A stretch of DNA of 64,000 bases from Styela clava (taxonomy: Eukaryota > Chordata > Ascidiacea > Stolidobranchia > Styelidae), in NCBI RefSeq assembly GCF_964204865.1, contig NC_135257.1, positions 13,476,151 to 13,540,150 on the forward strand, given 5' to 3'. Positions 45,360 to 58,200 of this stretch are shown piece after piece (the stretch's first letter is position 1; the number at the start of each line of letters is the position of its first letter). The notes beneath the pieces were generated by a model. It was not told the DNA's origin. It searched no databases and worked only from the letters and a program-made list of their open reading frames with translations. Both the position numbers and the translations under genes were made by a program.

Positions 45360-48300
45360 CAGTGGCGGCGCGTGGTCATTTTGACAACCGGGGCAAGCTA
45401 CTGCGGGACCAAGTCACCCCCATCTACGGGGACAGGATGAGCGCTGTAAGTTCTCCCATCATTTTATGAGTATAAAAACCATTCCATCGGTAACAACCAA
45501 GCTGCAAAAGCAACAATTTTTAACGATAAGAAAGTGTCTTTAAAACCGGTCCAAGTCAAGGGATTAATAAATATAGACATAGTTTATTTTGAAACCTCTT
45601 TCAAAAGGAAAGGCAATATTTACCCAGATAAATACAATGACATATTAACAGAAACTTCGGGAAAGCAGACAAAACCTAATATAAGGTTTAAAACGTTACT
45701 ATGGAGAAAGGAAAGTTAATGCAAAGATAAGGACATGCGTCGCTAACTCATAGATATATATGCTGCTAGACTTCTACTGCTTGAACATATATGCAACACG
45801 CCGCGGTTTCTTGGAAGCAAAATGCTCAATAACGCGCTGATTAAAGTCATGCATCCCAGAAATAACGTCTCTGTGAATGGATAAAACAGCCAAGGAATTT
45901 AATCTATCTTGCTTCATTGTGTTTCTGAGATACGTTTTAATACGCTTCAGTGTTCTGAATGTTCGCTCTGCGTCGGCGGAAGAAATAGGCGTCGTCAAAA
46001 TGATGTCCAGAAATTTTGCAGACGCCGCAAAGGTAGTTACTAGAGTGTTATCTATGAGGAACCCATAGAGCGCGCAAGTTGATGTGATGTTCAAAAAAGT
46101 TTGATTGGTGTATATACATCGCAATTCATTTTCCAGTTTACCCACGTTTATCATGGGGTAAAATTTGGAGACAGTAGCCAACAAATGGATGGGAAATTGA
46201 CGTGCAAATTTTGAAAAAATTTTGGGGTTCATCAAAGAGAACGCGGCAAGGTGTTCAGTGCGCAGACGATCGCCTATTTGATTCACCAGAATGTCACAAC
46301 TCACAGCATTCCTTTGCAGACAAAATCAAACGCTGCGTTGTTTGCCCGCGGCGTAAAGAAGCACTCCATGTGTCGTCGTATTTTATTGTTTCCCGGATAC
46401 GAGATACAGCATCGCAGAAGTCTGAAATACACGACTGCACAGACGCTCCATCCATTAGCCTTGACTGCAATGCGCCGTATAATACATCCACGTGATAGAA
46501 TATTGTGGAGGAAAAAGCGAGAAAAAATGAAAACTCACCATCTTCTAGCAGACGCTTTAGACCTGCCGCCTCCCTCACAGAGCGTTTGTCCCAAACCGGA
46601 GAGCTCTGAATGCCATTGAAACACTTAATGAGCTCAGACCTAATTTCGGACACGCCCTGCACCACGCGTGATTGGAAGTTCCAACGTGTTGGTGCACAAG
46701 CTGGGAGACGGCGGCTACATATCTGGCGAAGGAGGTCAGAGCGCTTCGGCGAAACGGAAAAAAAATGAAGAAAACCCCAAAACATTTGCAAAAAATATAC
46801 GGACGAGTGGGGTATTAAGACACATATTTTTAATAACGAGGTTAAATTGGTGTGCATAACAATGTAAAAAATGCGCATGAGGAAAATTGTCTTTTATATA
46901 AACTTGAACACCATGTTTCGACCCACTCATGACTGCCGCGCCGTCATAAGTTTGAGCTATCAATTTTGACTTCGCGTTGTAAGGCTGTAACACTTCTTTC
47001 AGTACAGCCGATATCCCGCAAGCCGTGCGATCAACGATTGGTACAAAGCTGTGAAATCTCTCGGTAGGTTTACCATCTTTCACAAACCGAAAAATCACAG
47101 CCAGTTGGGAAACGTACGTGATGTCAGTTGTCTCGTCAGACTGAATCGAAAGGAACTGGCAATTCTCAATTTCCAGAGCCAAATGTTGTAAATAAATTTT
47201 ATACATTGAGTCGAGCAAATCATTTTGGATATCCTTAGATGTCCCTTTCGAAACAGTTGCGGCATCAAGATGATCTCTCAATACTGTATCTAGGGATGCG
47301 GTGTATTCCACCATATCCAAAAATACCCCTCTATTAGAAGAGCCAGCCCGTTCATCGTGCCCACGGAGGGACAGCTCGTGACAACCAATGAACTTCAAAA
47401 CATCTATCAATCGACCGAGAACATGGAGGTTTTTCTCGACGTTTTGGTTGTGCCGACGAATAGAAACCGCGCGTCCTTCATCCGACTGTTCTGCAATATT
47501 AACATTTCCGAATGTTCGGTATTTTACTGCATTGTCCAGATGCTCCATAGAAGATTGATGATCCCTGGCACGCTCGGAAAGATGTTTAAGATCTCTAAAA
47601 CCAAATTTACACCAGCGTGAGTCACGAGCGGTAGCAAAAAGTAGGCAATAAAAACAAAAAAGTGCATTTTTGTGCTCGCTGTAACACAACCATTCGTGTT
47701 TTTTATACCAAGTTCCTGCGCAGAATGTACGCCGACGCTTTCCTCCGCCATGGGATTGTTCCAGTGAACAATTTTTTGGTTGATAAGGCCCAAGACGTTG
47801 TACCTCTAATTTTTGTTCCAGCGGCAGCTGCGAAAACGGAGTGCGAAGTAGTGCATCAACCTTATTCATTATGAGGTCTAAGGCTAAGAAATGCGAAGCC
47901 GGAAAGAAGTGAGGAGCTCAAAAGGAATGTGGAAAATCGAAAGCAAATGGACTAAAGGTCTCTAACTGATTCAAATAGCGAAACAAGCGACAAAAACGAA
48001 GGCGAGGAAACTATCAACTCTTCAAGCAACCAACGAACGAGAAGGAATGCGTGAATATGTCAACACGTTGTTGTAAGAAACGTCGGCATTGTGTCGTCAT
48101 AATTTCGGGGCTAGCCCCGATGATTTAGTAAAAGAAACAGAAAACAAACGAGACAAACGCGGCGAGTGGAAGATAAAAGAGAGAATACCGGGGCAAAATC
48201 GGCGTCGCCCCGTCGACGTTCGGCGAAGGCTTTGCGAGCGAAAAATGAACCATGTCGGGAGAATATGGCTAGTGTAGACAGTCTGTGCAACCGATATTGA

Positions 48301-48382
48301 GGTATTTTTCGAATATTTTTTATTATACCGAAAAAACAACCGGGGCATTGCCGCGATTGGCCTTATTGACGCGCCGCCACTG
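45360..48382 (-). mobile_element. hAT transposon with ZMYM-like transposase, copy 2
   Basis: Nearly identical to 27907-30949 but inverted, with the same CAGTGGCGGCGCGT ends. Flanks are TATTATCGCG on the left and TAATATCGCG on the right: a 10-base match with one difference, not the clean 8-base duplication of copy 1. It sits inside another hAT element. Confidence 0.93.
45774..47869 (-). pseudogene. hAT transposase copy 2, frameshifted
   Basis: Same domain order as copy 1. The N-terminal 377 residues are continuous from 47869, covering the zinc finger and most of DUF4371 (QSDETTDITYVSQLAV, HCYAHQFNLV). The frame shifts in an A/T-run near 46770 and again near 46290, where four extra bases occur relative to copy 1. 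The last frame (46304-45774) carries the hATC domain. The lesions differ in position from those in copy 1, so the two copies decayed independently. Confidence 0.9.
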
Positions 48383-49203
48383 TAATATCGCGGAACAGAA
48401 GAGAGTGGGTCACAGATATTTAATCAATGTTTGTATCTATAAGAAACTTCTGAAACAAATCATAATACAACGGTTCTGTTAATGTTGGTGCAGTTTAGTG
48501 CTTATTTTACAGCACTTTATCAGGAACTTTTTATGGCACTCGATTAAGGGTACGAAAACACACATATGAATTATGTTTAGGATGATGCGGCAAATTATTT
48601 TACGGTTTCAAAATGTTTGAAGGGAATTCCACTCTGATAGTGCTATATTTTTATATCAGCTTTAATCATATGAAAAGCAATTTTACACTGTCCCATTGTT
48701 ATTCCAGATTTCTAGGTTTTTATTTCAAGTCTGAAAGATTTTGTATTCTGAACGGCATTGTAGGCGAGAGACTAATAAAATGCAAAGTGGCATCTAGTTC
48801 TCGTACAACCCCTAAAACAGTCTGCAGATGCACTTCTGAAGAGACAAGACGTTGCGAGAAAAAAACATCAATTGAATTGTTATGTCATAAACTATGTCAA
48901 AGCCAATAGCTGAAGAACGGCACACAACGGTGCAGACATGCGTCCAAGATTAGGGGTTTTGAATATTATCATACCGGAAATTAACAATTTGAATATAAGC
49001 GATCGTAGCCCTGACTGCCCAACTGACGGTACATTATAATAGTTTAGGTATTGTTAGATTAATTTAAAGCCGATCTTAATATTTTTTATCACTGATATGT
49101 GAGCATTTTTCTTATTTTATTCGTGCCTTGGCGGGTCACGAATAAAACGCGGTGGGTCACTTTGTGACCCGCTGGTCAGTGGTTCGCCATCCCTGCCCTA
49201 CGT

Positions 49204-49872
49204 TATCCTAATGTGTCAGTATATCTTTTTAGTTATTTCAACCAACAAATCCATCCCAAATACGCAAATAAATTCAAACGGAAATCCTCTTCCGTAAGCT
49301 TCAAAATATCTTTAGTGTCATACTAGTTATTCTTATTTATTTCTAGGTATGTTTTACCCGCTTTTTATATTCCATTACAGGTCGATAGTTCATGACTGTG
49401 ACGTCATAGACCAATTCCGTAACTTGTGTCCCGTATGTATCTGTATGGTATTTTGTTCTGTATTTTTATTTGTTCATTGTATTTCTTAATTGGAGTGTTT
49501 GGTTGTATTAAGTTCTTACAGGTGTATAATTGATCTAATTAACTTAGTTACTCTGCTGTATTTGGAACCGCAAGGAGATTATTTTGTGATCGACATCTAT
49601 TGCAACTTCAATGTCCGAGAACTATCCACGGGAAAATTGTTCAAAACATCAACGTTCCAATATAGAGTTTCACTGTTGTAACAAAATGTCATTGGACTGT
49701 GATTGACTCCAGATTTCGAATGCTAAGAGTCAACAAGAAAGTGTTAGCAACTAATTTATCTCAAAAAGATTGTTTGATTTCTTGAATGTTAGTCATTGGT
49801 GATTTTTTGCTTAAGTAATATTTATAGGCCTCGAGACAACATTGTTAGAACATTACTGTTCATTTACAGTTT
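49204..49872. other. AT-rich spacer
   Basis: No recognised gene or element is seen. Confidence 0.4.
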
Positions 49873-50270
49873 AGCAATGGATTCCGCATAATTATGAAAT
49901 TTTGTTCCCGACGTCTCAAGTTGTATTGTGTAGAGTTTAAGAACCATATCAATATCAAATAATAAAATCTCGCGCCACTTGGGCGGGAACACATGTGACT
50001 GAGGTTTGAAAAGTGCATGTTTTTACGATTTTTCACCTATTCCCATATATATATGCAAAATGGGCTCTTTTCAGCAACGGATTCCGCATAATTATAAAAT
50101 TTTGTTCCCGACGACTCAAGTTGTATTGTGTAGAGTTTAAGAACCTTATCAATATCAAATAAAAAAATCTCGCCCCACTTGGGCGAAAAGACATGTGACT
50201 AAGGTTTGAAAAGTGGAATACCTGATGATTTTAATATACGCTGATTTGATACAACCAAACCATTTCCAGC
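49873..50270. repeat. Direct repeat of 200-base units
   Basis: Units start with AGCAATGGATTCCGCATAAT at 49873 and AGCAACGGATTCCGCATAAT at 50073 and share 'cgactcaagttgtattgtg' and 'gaggtttgaaaagtg'-like segments. A third, decayed start is at about 50271. Confidence 0.75.
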
Positions 50271-50617
50271 AATGTATTTCGGATATATGGTTTGGATATT
50301 TTGCGTTGTTCTCAAAAATTCAAGTTGTAGGAAATTTTATTTATATCGTTTTTTGTTGAAAAAGTGGGTATGCTGTTTGTGTAATGAAATGTCAATACAT
50401 TTTAGTTCAACTTGTGAAGTATTTCTGTTATCTTACTTTGGGGAATCTTCTTGAAGTGTAAAGGTATAGGAGAATCATAATAGTTGCAAACAGCTTAGAT
50501 GGGCTATTCATATGGAAATACGTTAGCACTTTTCAGCAATTGGAACTGCCCATCAAACTCATGTTGGAGACTTCATTGAGGTTTTCAATTCATTTTTTTT
50601 CTCAACTATAAAGATCT

Positions 50618-50830
50618 TTCGAGGTTAACGAGGCATTAATAAATAAAGCTGAGGAATTTGTTTGTTCACTGTATGAAGAGGATATGGAGAATGTAAATGA
50701 TACCAGGGCACGTCTATTTAACACTGGCAAACATAGAGATTATATTCTTTCACCCAACAATGATTCATTGAAGAAGCATGTGGCCCTCAAATCAGTTCTT
50801 GAGTTGGCAAACTGCAAGTATAAGAAAAAT
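50618..50830 (+). pseudogene. Fragment of a transposon-associated ORF
   Basis: The open stretch reads AEEFVCSLYEEDMENVNDTR and LSPNNDSLKKHVA. The pattern 'xxFVxxLY..........N..R..LF......LPP....L..H' occurs in the same uncharacterised metazoan repeat-protein family suggested for 36729-37340, as I remember it. It is isolated, without start or stop context, so it is a remnant. Confidence 0.35.
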
Positions 50831-50899
50831 AGTCAAAATAATTTATGCAAGTGTGCCAAAATTAACTTAAAATTGCACAGATTTTTGTTTTTGTATTGA

Positions 50900-51823
50900 C
50901 TGCAAAAATCACAGTACACTTATAGAGGAAAAGTCGATTTTCGAGATAGTGGATTTCGAAAACAATTCAGAAGTAAGTGAATTAGATATTGCAGTTGATT
51001 CAATAAGTATCATATATTTGTATGTTTTTTGGACATTTGTTAGTGTCGTAGTCCTGTTTCTAGAAATAATATTGCCTTTGTTCAAATACATAACCACATA
51101 AACTGAAAAAAGACTGTAACAGCCGTTCTTTATGACCCGGACAACACCGACTGCACACTAGATATTTATTAACAGTTCAATAACGCGGTCTTTCAAGCCC
51201 CAAGTTTGTATCCTCAATCCAGAAAATCACACAACTCGAAGTATACAGTTGACACGGTTATCTTAATACAAACGTAAAAACAAATCAATACAAAATACTT
51301 GCAATAAATAAATAATCGTACACAATTCGACTTTAGAAAGCCTACTCAAATTTATGAACACATTTATCAAACATAGTTAATTAACAAGTCTAACAAAATT
51401 ACTATTAAATAACTTGCAGCCTTCAAATCAGAAAGAGTTACAAATTATAACTACCGAATTTGTCTGCTATTCCAGGCTTAAATGATCATAAGTTGAACAT
51501 GAAATCATTCGTCAATGAAATCCGAACAAATCAATTAAATAAACTCTAACTGTAAAAACAATCACAAAGGCAATCTAATGCTGATAAAATATCCTTAAAC
51601 TAGGCCTATGTGGGGCAGTCATAATCTACATTATTTAATCGTCCTGCTGTCAAGACAGAAGTCAAGGTCGCTAAACAATTTTAACTTATTTACAAATTAC
51701 AACGAAACGAGCGCCATTCTCTGCAAAAGTAAATCGCTATCTAAAGCAAATTATCGAAACTATCCGTGTCTAAGCGAGACATGTCTGGGGCCTCTGGGCA
51801 AGCAATTGCCACGAATGGTTCCA
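50900..51823. other. AT-rich spacer
   Basis: No coding, RNA or transposon signal that I can support. Confidence 0.4.
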
Positions 51824-52012
51824 TTACATTTGAACCCACGTACATTTGAACCCATGACAATTGCACCTGCATGCCATTGCACCTATGGATTTTTTTTTGG
51901 TTTTACGGATATTTGTACCCATACTAACCTAACCCATGGGTTTTAGCACCCGCATATTGATTGAACCCGCGGATATACACATGGGTTCAAATGTACATGG
52001 GTTCAAATGTAC
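51824..52012. repeat. Inverted repeat of CATTTGAACCCA units
   Basis: The left part has TTACATTTGAACCCACG then TACATTTGAACCCATG; the right part has CATGGGTTCAAATGTAC twice. Similar degenerate units (GGGTACAAATGTACGTGGGT) lie upstream of both kinase copies near 32060 and 55340. Confidence 0.7.
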
Positions 52013-53520
52013 GGTCACCGCCACGAAGACTCTCTCAATTGTTTCGTAACAAAGTGTGTGGAAGCACACAGTCAATCAAGGGAAATTACGGCGTCAACAA
52101 TAACAAATAAATTACTACACAAGTTAAACCGACGCAATGTTTGAGTCAATACAAAAATCAAGTGAATGCAATGTAACGAAGACTAATTGTAATATTTCTG
52201 TTCACTATGTACAAGTGAGAAATAACTGATTTATTTGTGTTTTCGTGCTCACGATGTTAATTTGTGACTTCATTGCTTGAAAATAAATACGTTTGATAGC
52301 TTCTATAAAATGGATGTAGCTTTTTATGCTGTTCTTGTTATAAACTGCTTGTGGTTATTACATAAAATTTATTCGCTATTGTGAATCAGCGTTGTTGGTG
52401 TCGCTGCTTGAAGACTTTTCGAGGTCACTCGCGACTCCTGTCACACAATTAAAGTATTTTTTGTTGTTGGTTACATGTATGCCATATTTTTCGTAATCTA
52501 CCTAATAAATTATGATTGACCGAGGAAGTCTGATTTTGGTCAGGCAAAACGTTACAGGAATACATTTGTGTTAGTGTGCTGTAGGGCTCTCGAATTGCAT
52601 AGTCCTTATGTATGTGTTGTAAACGTATACTTATTGAATTTCTGGGAACCTCTTATATTCAATTTCGCATCAGGATTGTGGAACAAGCTGTAATGCGTTC
52701 AGTATGTTCATTTTCACACAAAACTGAAGAATTTATTTAGTACCAGATGTGCGCTACGAAACTCATTTTCTGGGAGTTTTCAAGGCTTCGTCTCACGGCC
52801 CATATCCGTGGTAAGGATCTACAAGTGTTTAATAACTTACTTATACCTTTTAACAACGTCTTAGCATAACTTAACCAATAATAACTAAACAGGGCTATGG
52901 AAAGACTGCCCAACTCAACGCAAGATCGAGCAGTAATAACTAAGATTCATCCGCTCGCTAACAGCTGAATCGATTCAATTGTTACGTCATGCAGAAGTCA
53001 CTGTTCATTGCCGGAAATGTAGAGAATATAGGACAGATCGTAGCACATATTTCTTGTAGTAAAAGCGTCTTTTCCGTAAAACGTGCAACTTTTGGAAGTG
53101 GGAACAAGGCAATATTTGTTACTAAATTTTTATTGAACATTTTAAAATCATTTTCAGGTAGTTACCTGATGTGCGCTACGAAACTCACTTTCTAGGCGTT
53201 TTTCAGGGCCTCGGCTCGCGGCCTACAAAGAGTATTTCTGCGTTATAACAATACATCTTGTCACGAAGGAATAAGCTCTGTGCCAAGTAATCATATATAT
53301 GTCGTCTACGAAAGCATACGAATAAGTAGTAATGAATGTGAACGCATTACAAACCCACACATAATTAATTCAAATTTCCGCTCATTAGTTTAGCCGCGAA
53401 ATCTTAAACAGATAAAAAAGGCGTGTAACTTTGGATACCATTATTATGTAAGACAAGAGAGCTATGCTCAAATATATGGACACGTAGAGTCACATAATTT
53501 TGATGACGTCATAGCGAAAA
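52013..53520. other. AT-rich spacer with a dispersed repeat pair
   Basis: No gene is recognised. A sequence containing GATGTGCGCTACGAAACTCA appears at about 52745 and 53169 followed by similar 40-base tails, so a short interspersed repeat is present twice. Confidence 0.45.
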
Positions 53521-53523
53521 AAA

Positions 53524-54715
53524 AAGTAATAGCCTTCTGGAGAAAATTTTTATCTTTAACCACTAAAAATTTCAAAGCAATTGGTCCAGTATTCGAAGAG
53601 AAAAGCGACTTTTTAAAAACGTGTCAAGCGGTACTGAGTTAGCAGTCAGGCAGCATCTTACCTGTACACTGTAGGCCATATACGGTAATTGATCACAGAA
53701 CAGTTGTTCCCTTGCAAATTTTATGTTGTTTACACTTTAGGACAGATAATTGATCCCAGAACAATTCTTCCCTTTCAAATTTTATGTTGTTTCCAGTAGA
53801 CTCTCATCAAAATAAACAAATATAGTAGGCTACAAGTGCTACAACGCTTGCATTACTGCACTGGTAGGACCGTAAAAGAATAAGTTACGGTAATTTCATT
53901 GTGGTAAGACACCGGTACCGACACCAGTACCAGTATCGTACTTACGTACTGAGCTACCAGTACCGGTTAGCAGTCAGCCAGCATCTTACCTGTACACTGT
54001 AGGCCATATACGGTAATTGATCACAGAACAGTTGTTCCCTTGAAAATTTTATGTTGTTTACACTTTAGGACAGATAATTGATCACAGAACAATTCTTCCC
54101 TTTCAAATTTTATGTTGTTTCCAGTAGACTCTCATCAAAATAAACAAATATAGTAGGCTACAAGTGCTACAACGCTTGCATTACTGCACTGGTAGGACCG
54201 TGAAAGAATAAGTTACGGTAATTTCATTGTGGTAAGACACCGGTACCGGCACCAGTACCAGTATCGTACTTACGTACTGAGCTACCAGTACCGGTACCGA
54301 ACCTGTAGGTCTGATATTCCGTTCCGCATACGATAGGCTATAAAACTTGCATTGCAGCATTAGTAATACCGCGGAAGGAATAAGTCAATTTCACTGCGTT
54401 ACGGTACCTGTATGGCAACTTACCAGTACCGACCTACAGTAGCTGTAGTACTGAGCAAGACAATCGATCGCGAAACCGCTTGAAATAAGTGTAAAACAGT
54501 GTTCCCATGAGTAAAAATAAATACCGCGAAATTTTGTATGAAATATCATATCTCATAGGATTCATATAAAATTTAAGAATAAACAAAAGTAATAGCCTTC
54601 TAGCGAAAAAATTAATCTTTAACCACTGAAAATTTCAAAGCAATTGGTCCAGTATTCGAAGAGAAAAGCGACTTTTTAAAAACGTGTCAAAGAACAAGAA
54701 CAAGAACAAGAACAA
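53524..54715. repeat. Repeat ending in (AAGAAC)n, interrupted by a tandem duplication
   Basis: A segment of about 100 b containing CAATTGGTCCAGTATTCGAA and GCGACTTTTTAAAAACGTGT occurs at 53524-53627 and 54592-54687. The second copy runs into an (AAGAAC)n tail (about 54688-54715), as in the 3' end of a SINE or non-LTR element. A block of about 0.96 kb separates the copies. Confidence 0.6.
53641..54296. repeat. Near-identical tandem duplication, 328-base period
   Basis: Units start with AGCAGTCAG at 53641 and 53969 and differ at only a few bases. Each ends in a GTACCGGT-rich stretch (ACCAGTACCAGTATCGTAC). Within a unit a shorter motif (GACAGATAATTGATC / TACGGTAATTGATC) also repeats. A third decayed partial unit follows to about 54440. 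Confidence 0.88.
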
Positions 54716-55020
54716 CAACATAATATTGAAACGATCGTTATGTCCACTACGTGTCCAATTAACAAAAATACCAAGAACAAGTCTCGTAAACATATTATCA
54801 TGCAAGCCTTAATTTCGCCGTATCAACATTGTTTATTGTTCTATTTTTTTCTGATCTACGTATAATTATTATTCTTATCGAGGCACGCTTCTAGTGTGCA
54901 ATTTGCTAACTTCGATCTTTCGAATTTATTTGTGCACAGTTTTCATACGATGTCTATCTGCCAGCGTCCCACTCCCAACAAACCGAACACCGCCTAAAAT
55001 TCGATGTATGATTATTCATG
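54716..55020. other. AT-rich spacer
   Basis: No recognised feature is seen. Confidence 0.4.
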
Positions 55021-55028
55021 GTTGTAGC

Positions 55029-55209
55029 CAGTGGTGGGATTCAAATTTCTTGTCAGCCGGTTCCTTCATAAAAGTCATATTTTTCAGTCGGTTTTGTTAC
55101 AAACAGAACATTGACAGTAACCAGTAATTCTAACCGGTTCTCTGATCTCATAAAATTTCGTGATACAGTTCTATAGAACCGGTACGAACCGGCTGAATCC
55201 CACCACTGG
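55029..55209. mobile_element. hAT MITE (181 b)
   Basis: The ends CAGTGGTGGGATTCA and TGAATCCCACCACTG are perfect inverted repeats flanked by GTTGTAGC duplications (55021-55028 and 55210-55217). The interior has AGCCGGTTC / GAACCGGT motifs typical of this widespread non-autonomous hAT type. Confidence 0.95.
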
Positions 55210-55299
55210 TTGTAGCCTACTACGTTTGTGTTATTTTGTTAGGATAGGATTTACAGATTTATCCAGGAAGAGAAGAAAACCGATAAGACGACACCCGAT

Positions 55300-58200
55300 C
55301 TGAACACAATCATTAGCGAGTAAGATGACCGTGAGTGCGTCCACGAGTGCAAATGTCCGCGGATACAAATGTATGTGAGCGTAAATGTATGCAAGTGCAC
55401 ATGTACATGAGCGCAATCCAGCGCTGAATGTATACGATGATAGGCCCGCCGCCCTACGGCATTGGCTACGTCATTTGGTAGGCCATATTAGACCCTCCGC
55501 GGTTCTTGTTACAGGCGAGATAGTACGCTAATCAAGGGTGAGGTTGAATTTATTTGAAAACACTGATCCCTCATGAATATATCGCTCGATAAATTATCAC
55601 CAAAATTCACAAATAAACAATAAAAGGTGTAAAAGGAAAATGCAAATTAATATTTGGTTGATTCAAGATATAAGTAAGTAACGAAAAGATTTTGGGAAAA
55701 TAGCGAGGAATTATCGAATTGAAAAGAAACCTCAAATTGATTATAAAATTGATTGGAATCTATGTCAATATTGATACTACAACGAATACTATATTTTAAA
55801 ATGCGGGCGCTTTTGACAAAGTGGCAAATAAAACCTTCGAGTTTAAAAATTGGATGCTTAATATGCTTGAGGCAATTTAAACTAATTAAAGTTAGCAGTA
55901 TTCTAGGGCGTCTTGTTATAATATTACTGTATCGGATATATTGCGTTTTGAAAGGTTTTAAAACAAAAGTAAAGTATATCGTTATCAGGATGGCAAATGA
56001 ATGTTCGTTTTACAAATTTTGCAATAGTTAGAAATAGAACTCCTTTTTTAATATAAACTAATGGGAGGAGAACCATATGCAGATAGAATATTGAGGGGGG
56101 AATGTCAGAGTGTAATAAGAACTAAAACAGAAATATCGATGGGGTGAAGCTTTCGGCTTCATAACACTTAAAGTTTATTTATCATTGTGTTATTTCTGTC
56201 ACTTTTATTCATCCTAATTCTAATCAGATATTTTCTTCATATAGAGAATGTTCTACTTAAAGACAAAAAGTAGAATCATATATACATTTCTAGCCTGTGT
56301 TCCATTTACCTTACTACACTTCATCATCAATAGCAAATTTGCTGATAAAGACAAAAAGTTATTCTTCGTGAAAGATTCAAGCAAAAAAAATCCGTACGAA
56401 GATTTAAACTACGCCAATCGCGAAGAAGTGTATTATAGAGTTATACGTGAAGCAGAAGTGGCATTTCAGGCCCAAAAGTTGAACTTGACAGTGAAATCTT
56501 TTTATAATGATATTTTCCAATTAAGCGACAGCAGAGTTAAATTTTATAGACGCAGAAACTATGCAGAAGTTGAAAAATCATTAGTAAACGAGAGCAGAGT
56601 TGAAGATTCGTTCCTAGACAATTTTCCGATGTCTCCAGAAGGTACGGACATATTTGAACAAGCCTCTGACAATAACATATATATGTTCGGATTTGGTGTG
56701 GCTCAAATATTTATCAGATTTTTGTAATTGCAATATGTGTACTGTAGGAAGAAAATGCCTTTTAAATCTTCGTATCCGTTTTGTAATGATCAATCAGAGT
56801 TGTTATTTGTAATTGTAGTGGCAGCATTCTGCCATGTCGCGGGATCGCAAAGGGCTGTTACGCCCTTGGGTATGGAACAATGCAAACAAAAGAGAAACGA
56901 TAAATGATCTGTAACTATCAAAGCTGTACGCATAACCAGCGGCTATACGGAGTTGTTGCATATAAATTAAAATATTTTTGTTTGTGGGACACAATCAGGG
57001 ACACAACGTGGTACACGATTTGATAAATACTTCTCATTGATTACAGAGGCAATACGGAGGTTTGGGAGTAAATTACCATACTGGGAGAAATATGAAATTC
57101 TCAACTATCCAAAAGTATATTACCTCGGATTGAATGCCAACAAATCTCAATTGAAAGAAGACGGCAAAAACAATTTTGGATTTGATTTTGATACATCGGT
57201 TGAAAAAGAATCTGAGGGAAATTATGACGTCGGAGGTCACTATAAAATGGTAATACATAACTATATTAGTTTTGGGTCTATGGAGTCGTAAAATATTTCG
57301 AATCAATTACGGGTCATTTATAAAATCAACTCCGAAACATAGGTTCATTCGTTGACTTTGGGTGTGCTGATTATCAAGTCGAAATAAACCTAATCACTAC
57401 TTATGGTTTCATCACTTTGATGAAAATGTTACCAATTACAATTCAACCAAACTTTTAAAAGATTTTCTTGGACTAACCAAAAAATACTAGACGATACTGA
57501 TAAAACGGAAACACTTCCCCAACCTCCAAGAATATAACGTATAGAAGTGTTAGGACAAAACTGAAAGAACATGCTATATTGTCTTGCCATATTTGAGATG
57601 AACTTATCTGAAGATTTCAAAACTCGGTCAGACAACATTTTATTAGCGTGCAGCAAAACTCCTGTTTCACGTAGAATAGTCATAATCCCTACAGCGTCTG
57701 TGTATTATACGCATGCGAATCCACCAGAGCAAAGGTATGCGGCAAGAATGGATCTCGTGTAACCCAAACGGATAGTTGACAGAATACTAGTTTGATTATT
57801 ATTACATGATGAAGAGAAAACTCCACTTTATATTTTTGCATGTTCTAATCAATTCAATTTTTTTTGTTCTATTATTTTAAGGTTCCTGGTGATCATATCG
57901 GTTACAGATATGAAATTATCAAATACATTGATACTGGCTATTATTGCGATGTTGTTGTAGCAAGAGACTGGTCAAATCCAATTTTAAAAAATGTTGCCAT
58001 CAAAATCATGCGTGTTAGAGGTCACGGGTGAGTAAGTTATAATTAAATGCGGTTTTATCGATAAATCGATAACAAATTCACAAAATACCATTCCACTTTA
58101 TTTTAAACTAATATGCACTCATTATATTTTGCATGTGACACGCCGGCACAGAAGGGCGTATCGTGATACGTTTCTTGATTATTTATTTAAATGTAAAGCC

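Larger units (their letters stand above)
45306..49195. mobile_element. hAT MITE split by a second transposon
   Basis: The ends CAGGGATGGCGAACC and GGTTCGCCATCCCTG have 8-base duplications CCCTACGT (45298-45305 and 49196-49203). The original element, about 54 b on the left plus 0.8 kb on the right, was interrupted by the hAT at 45360-48382. The right part (48393-49195) contains GTGGGTCAC / GTGACCCGC motifs and no transposase. Confidence 0.88.
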
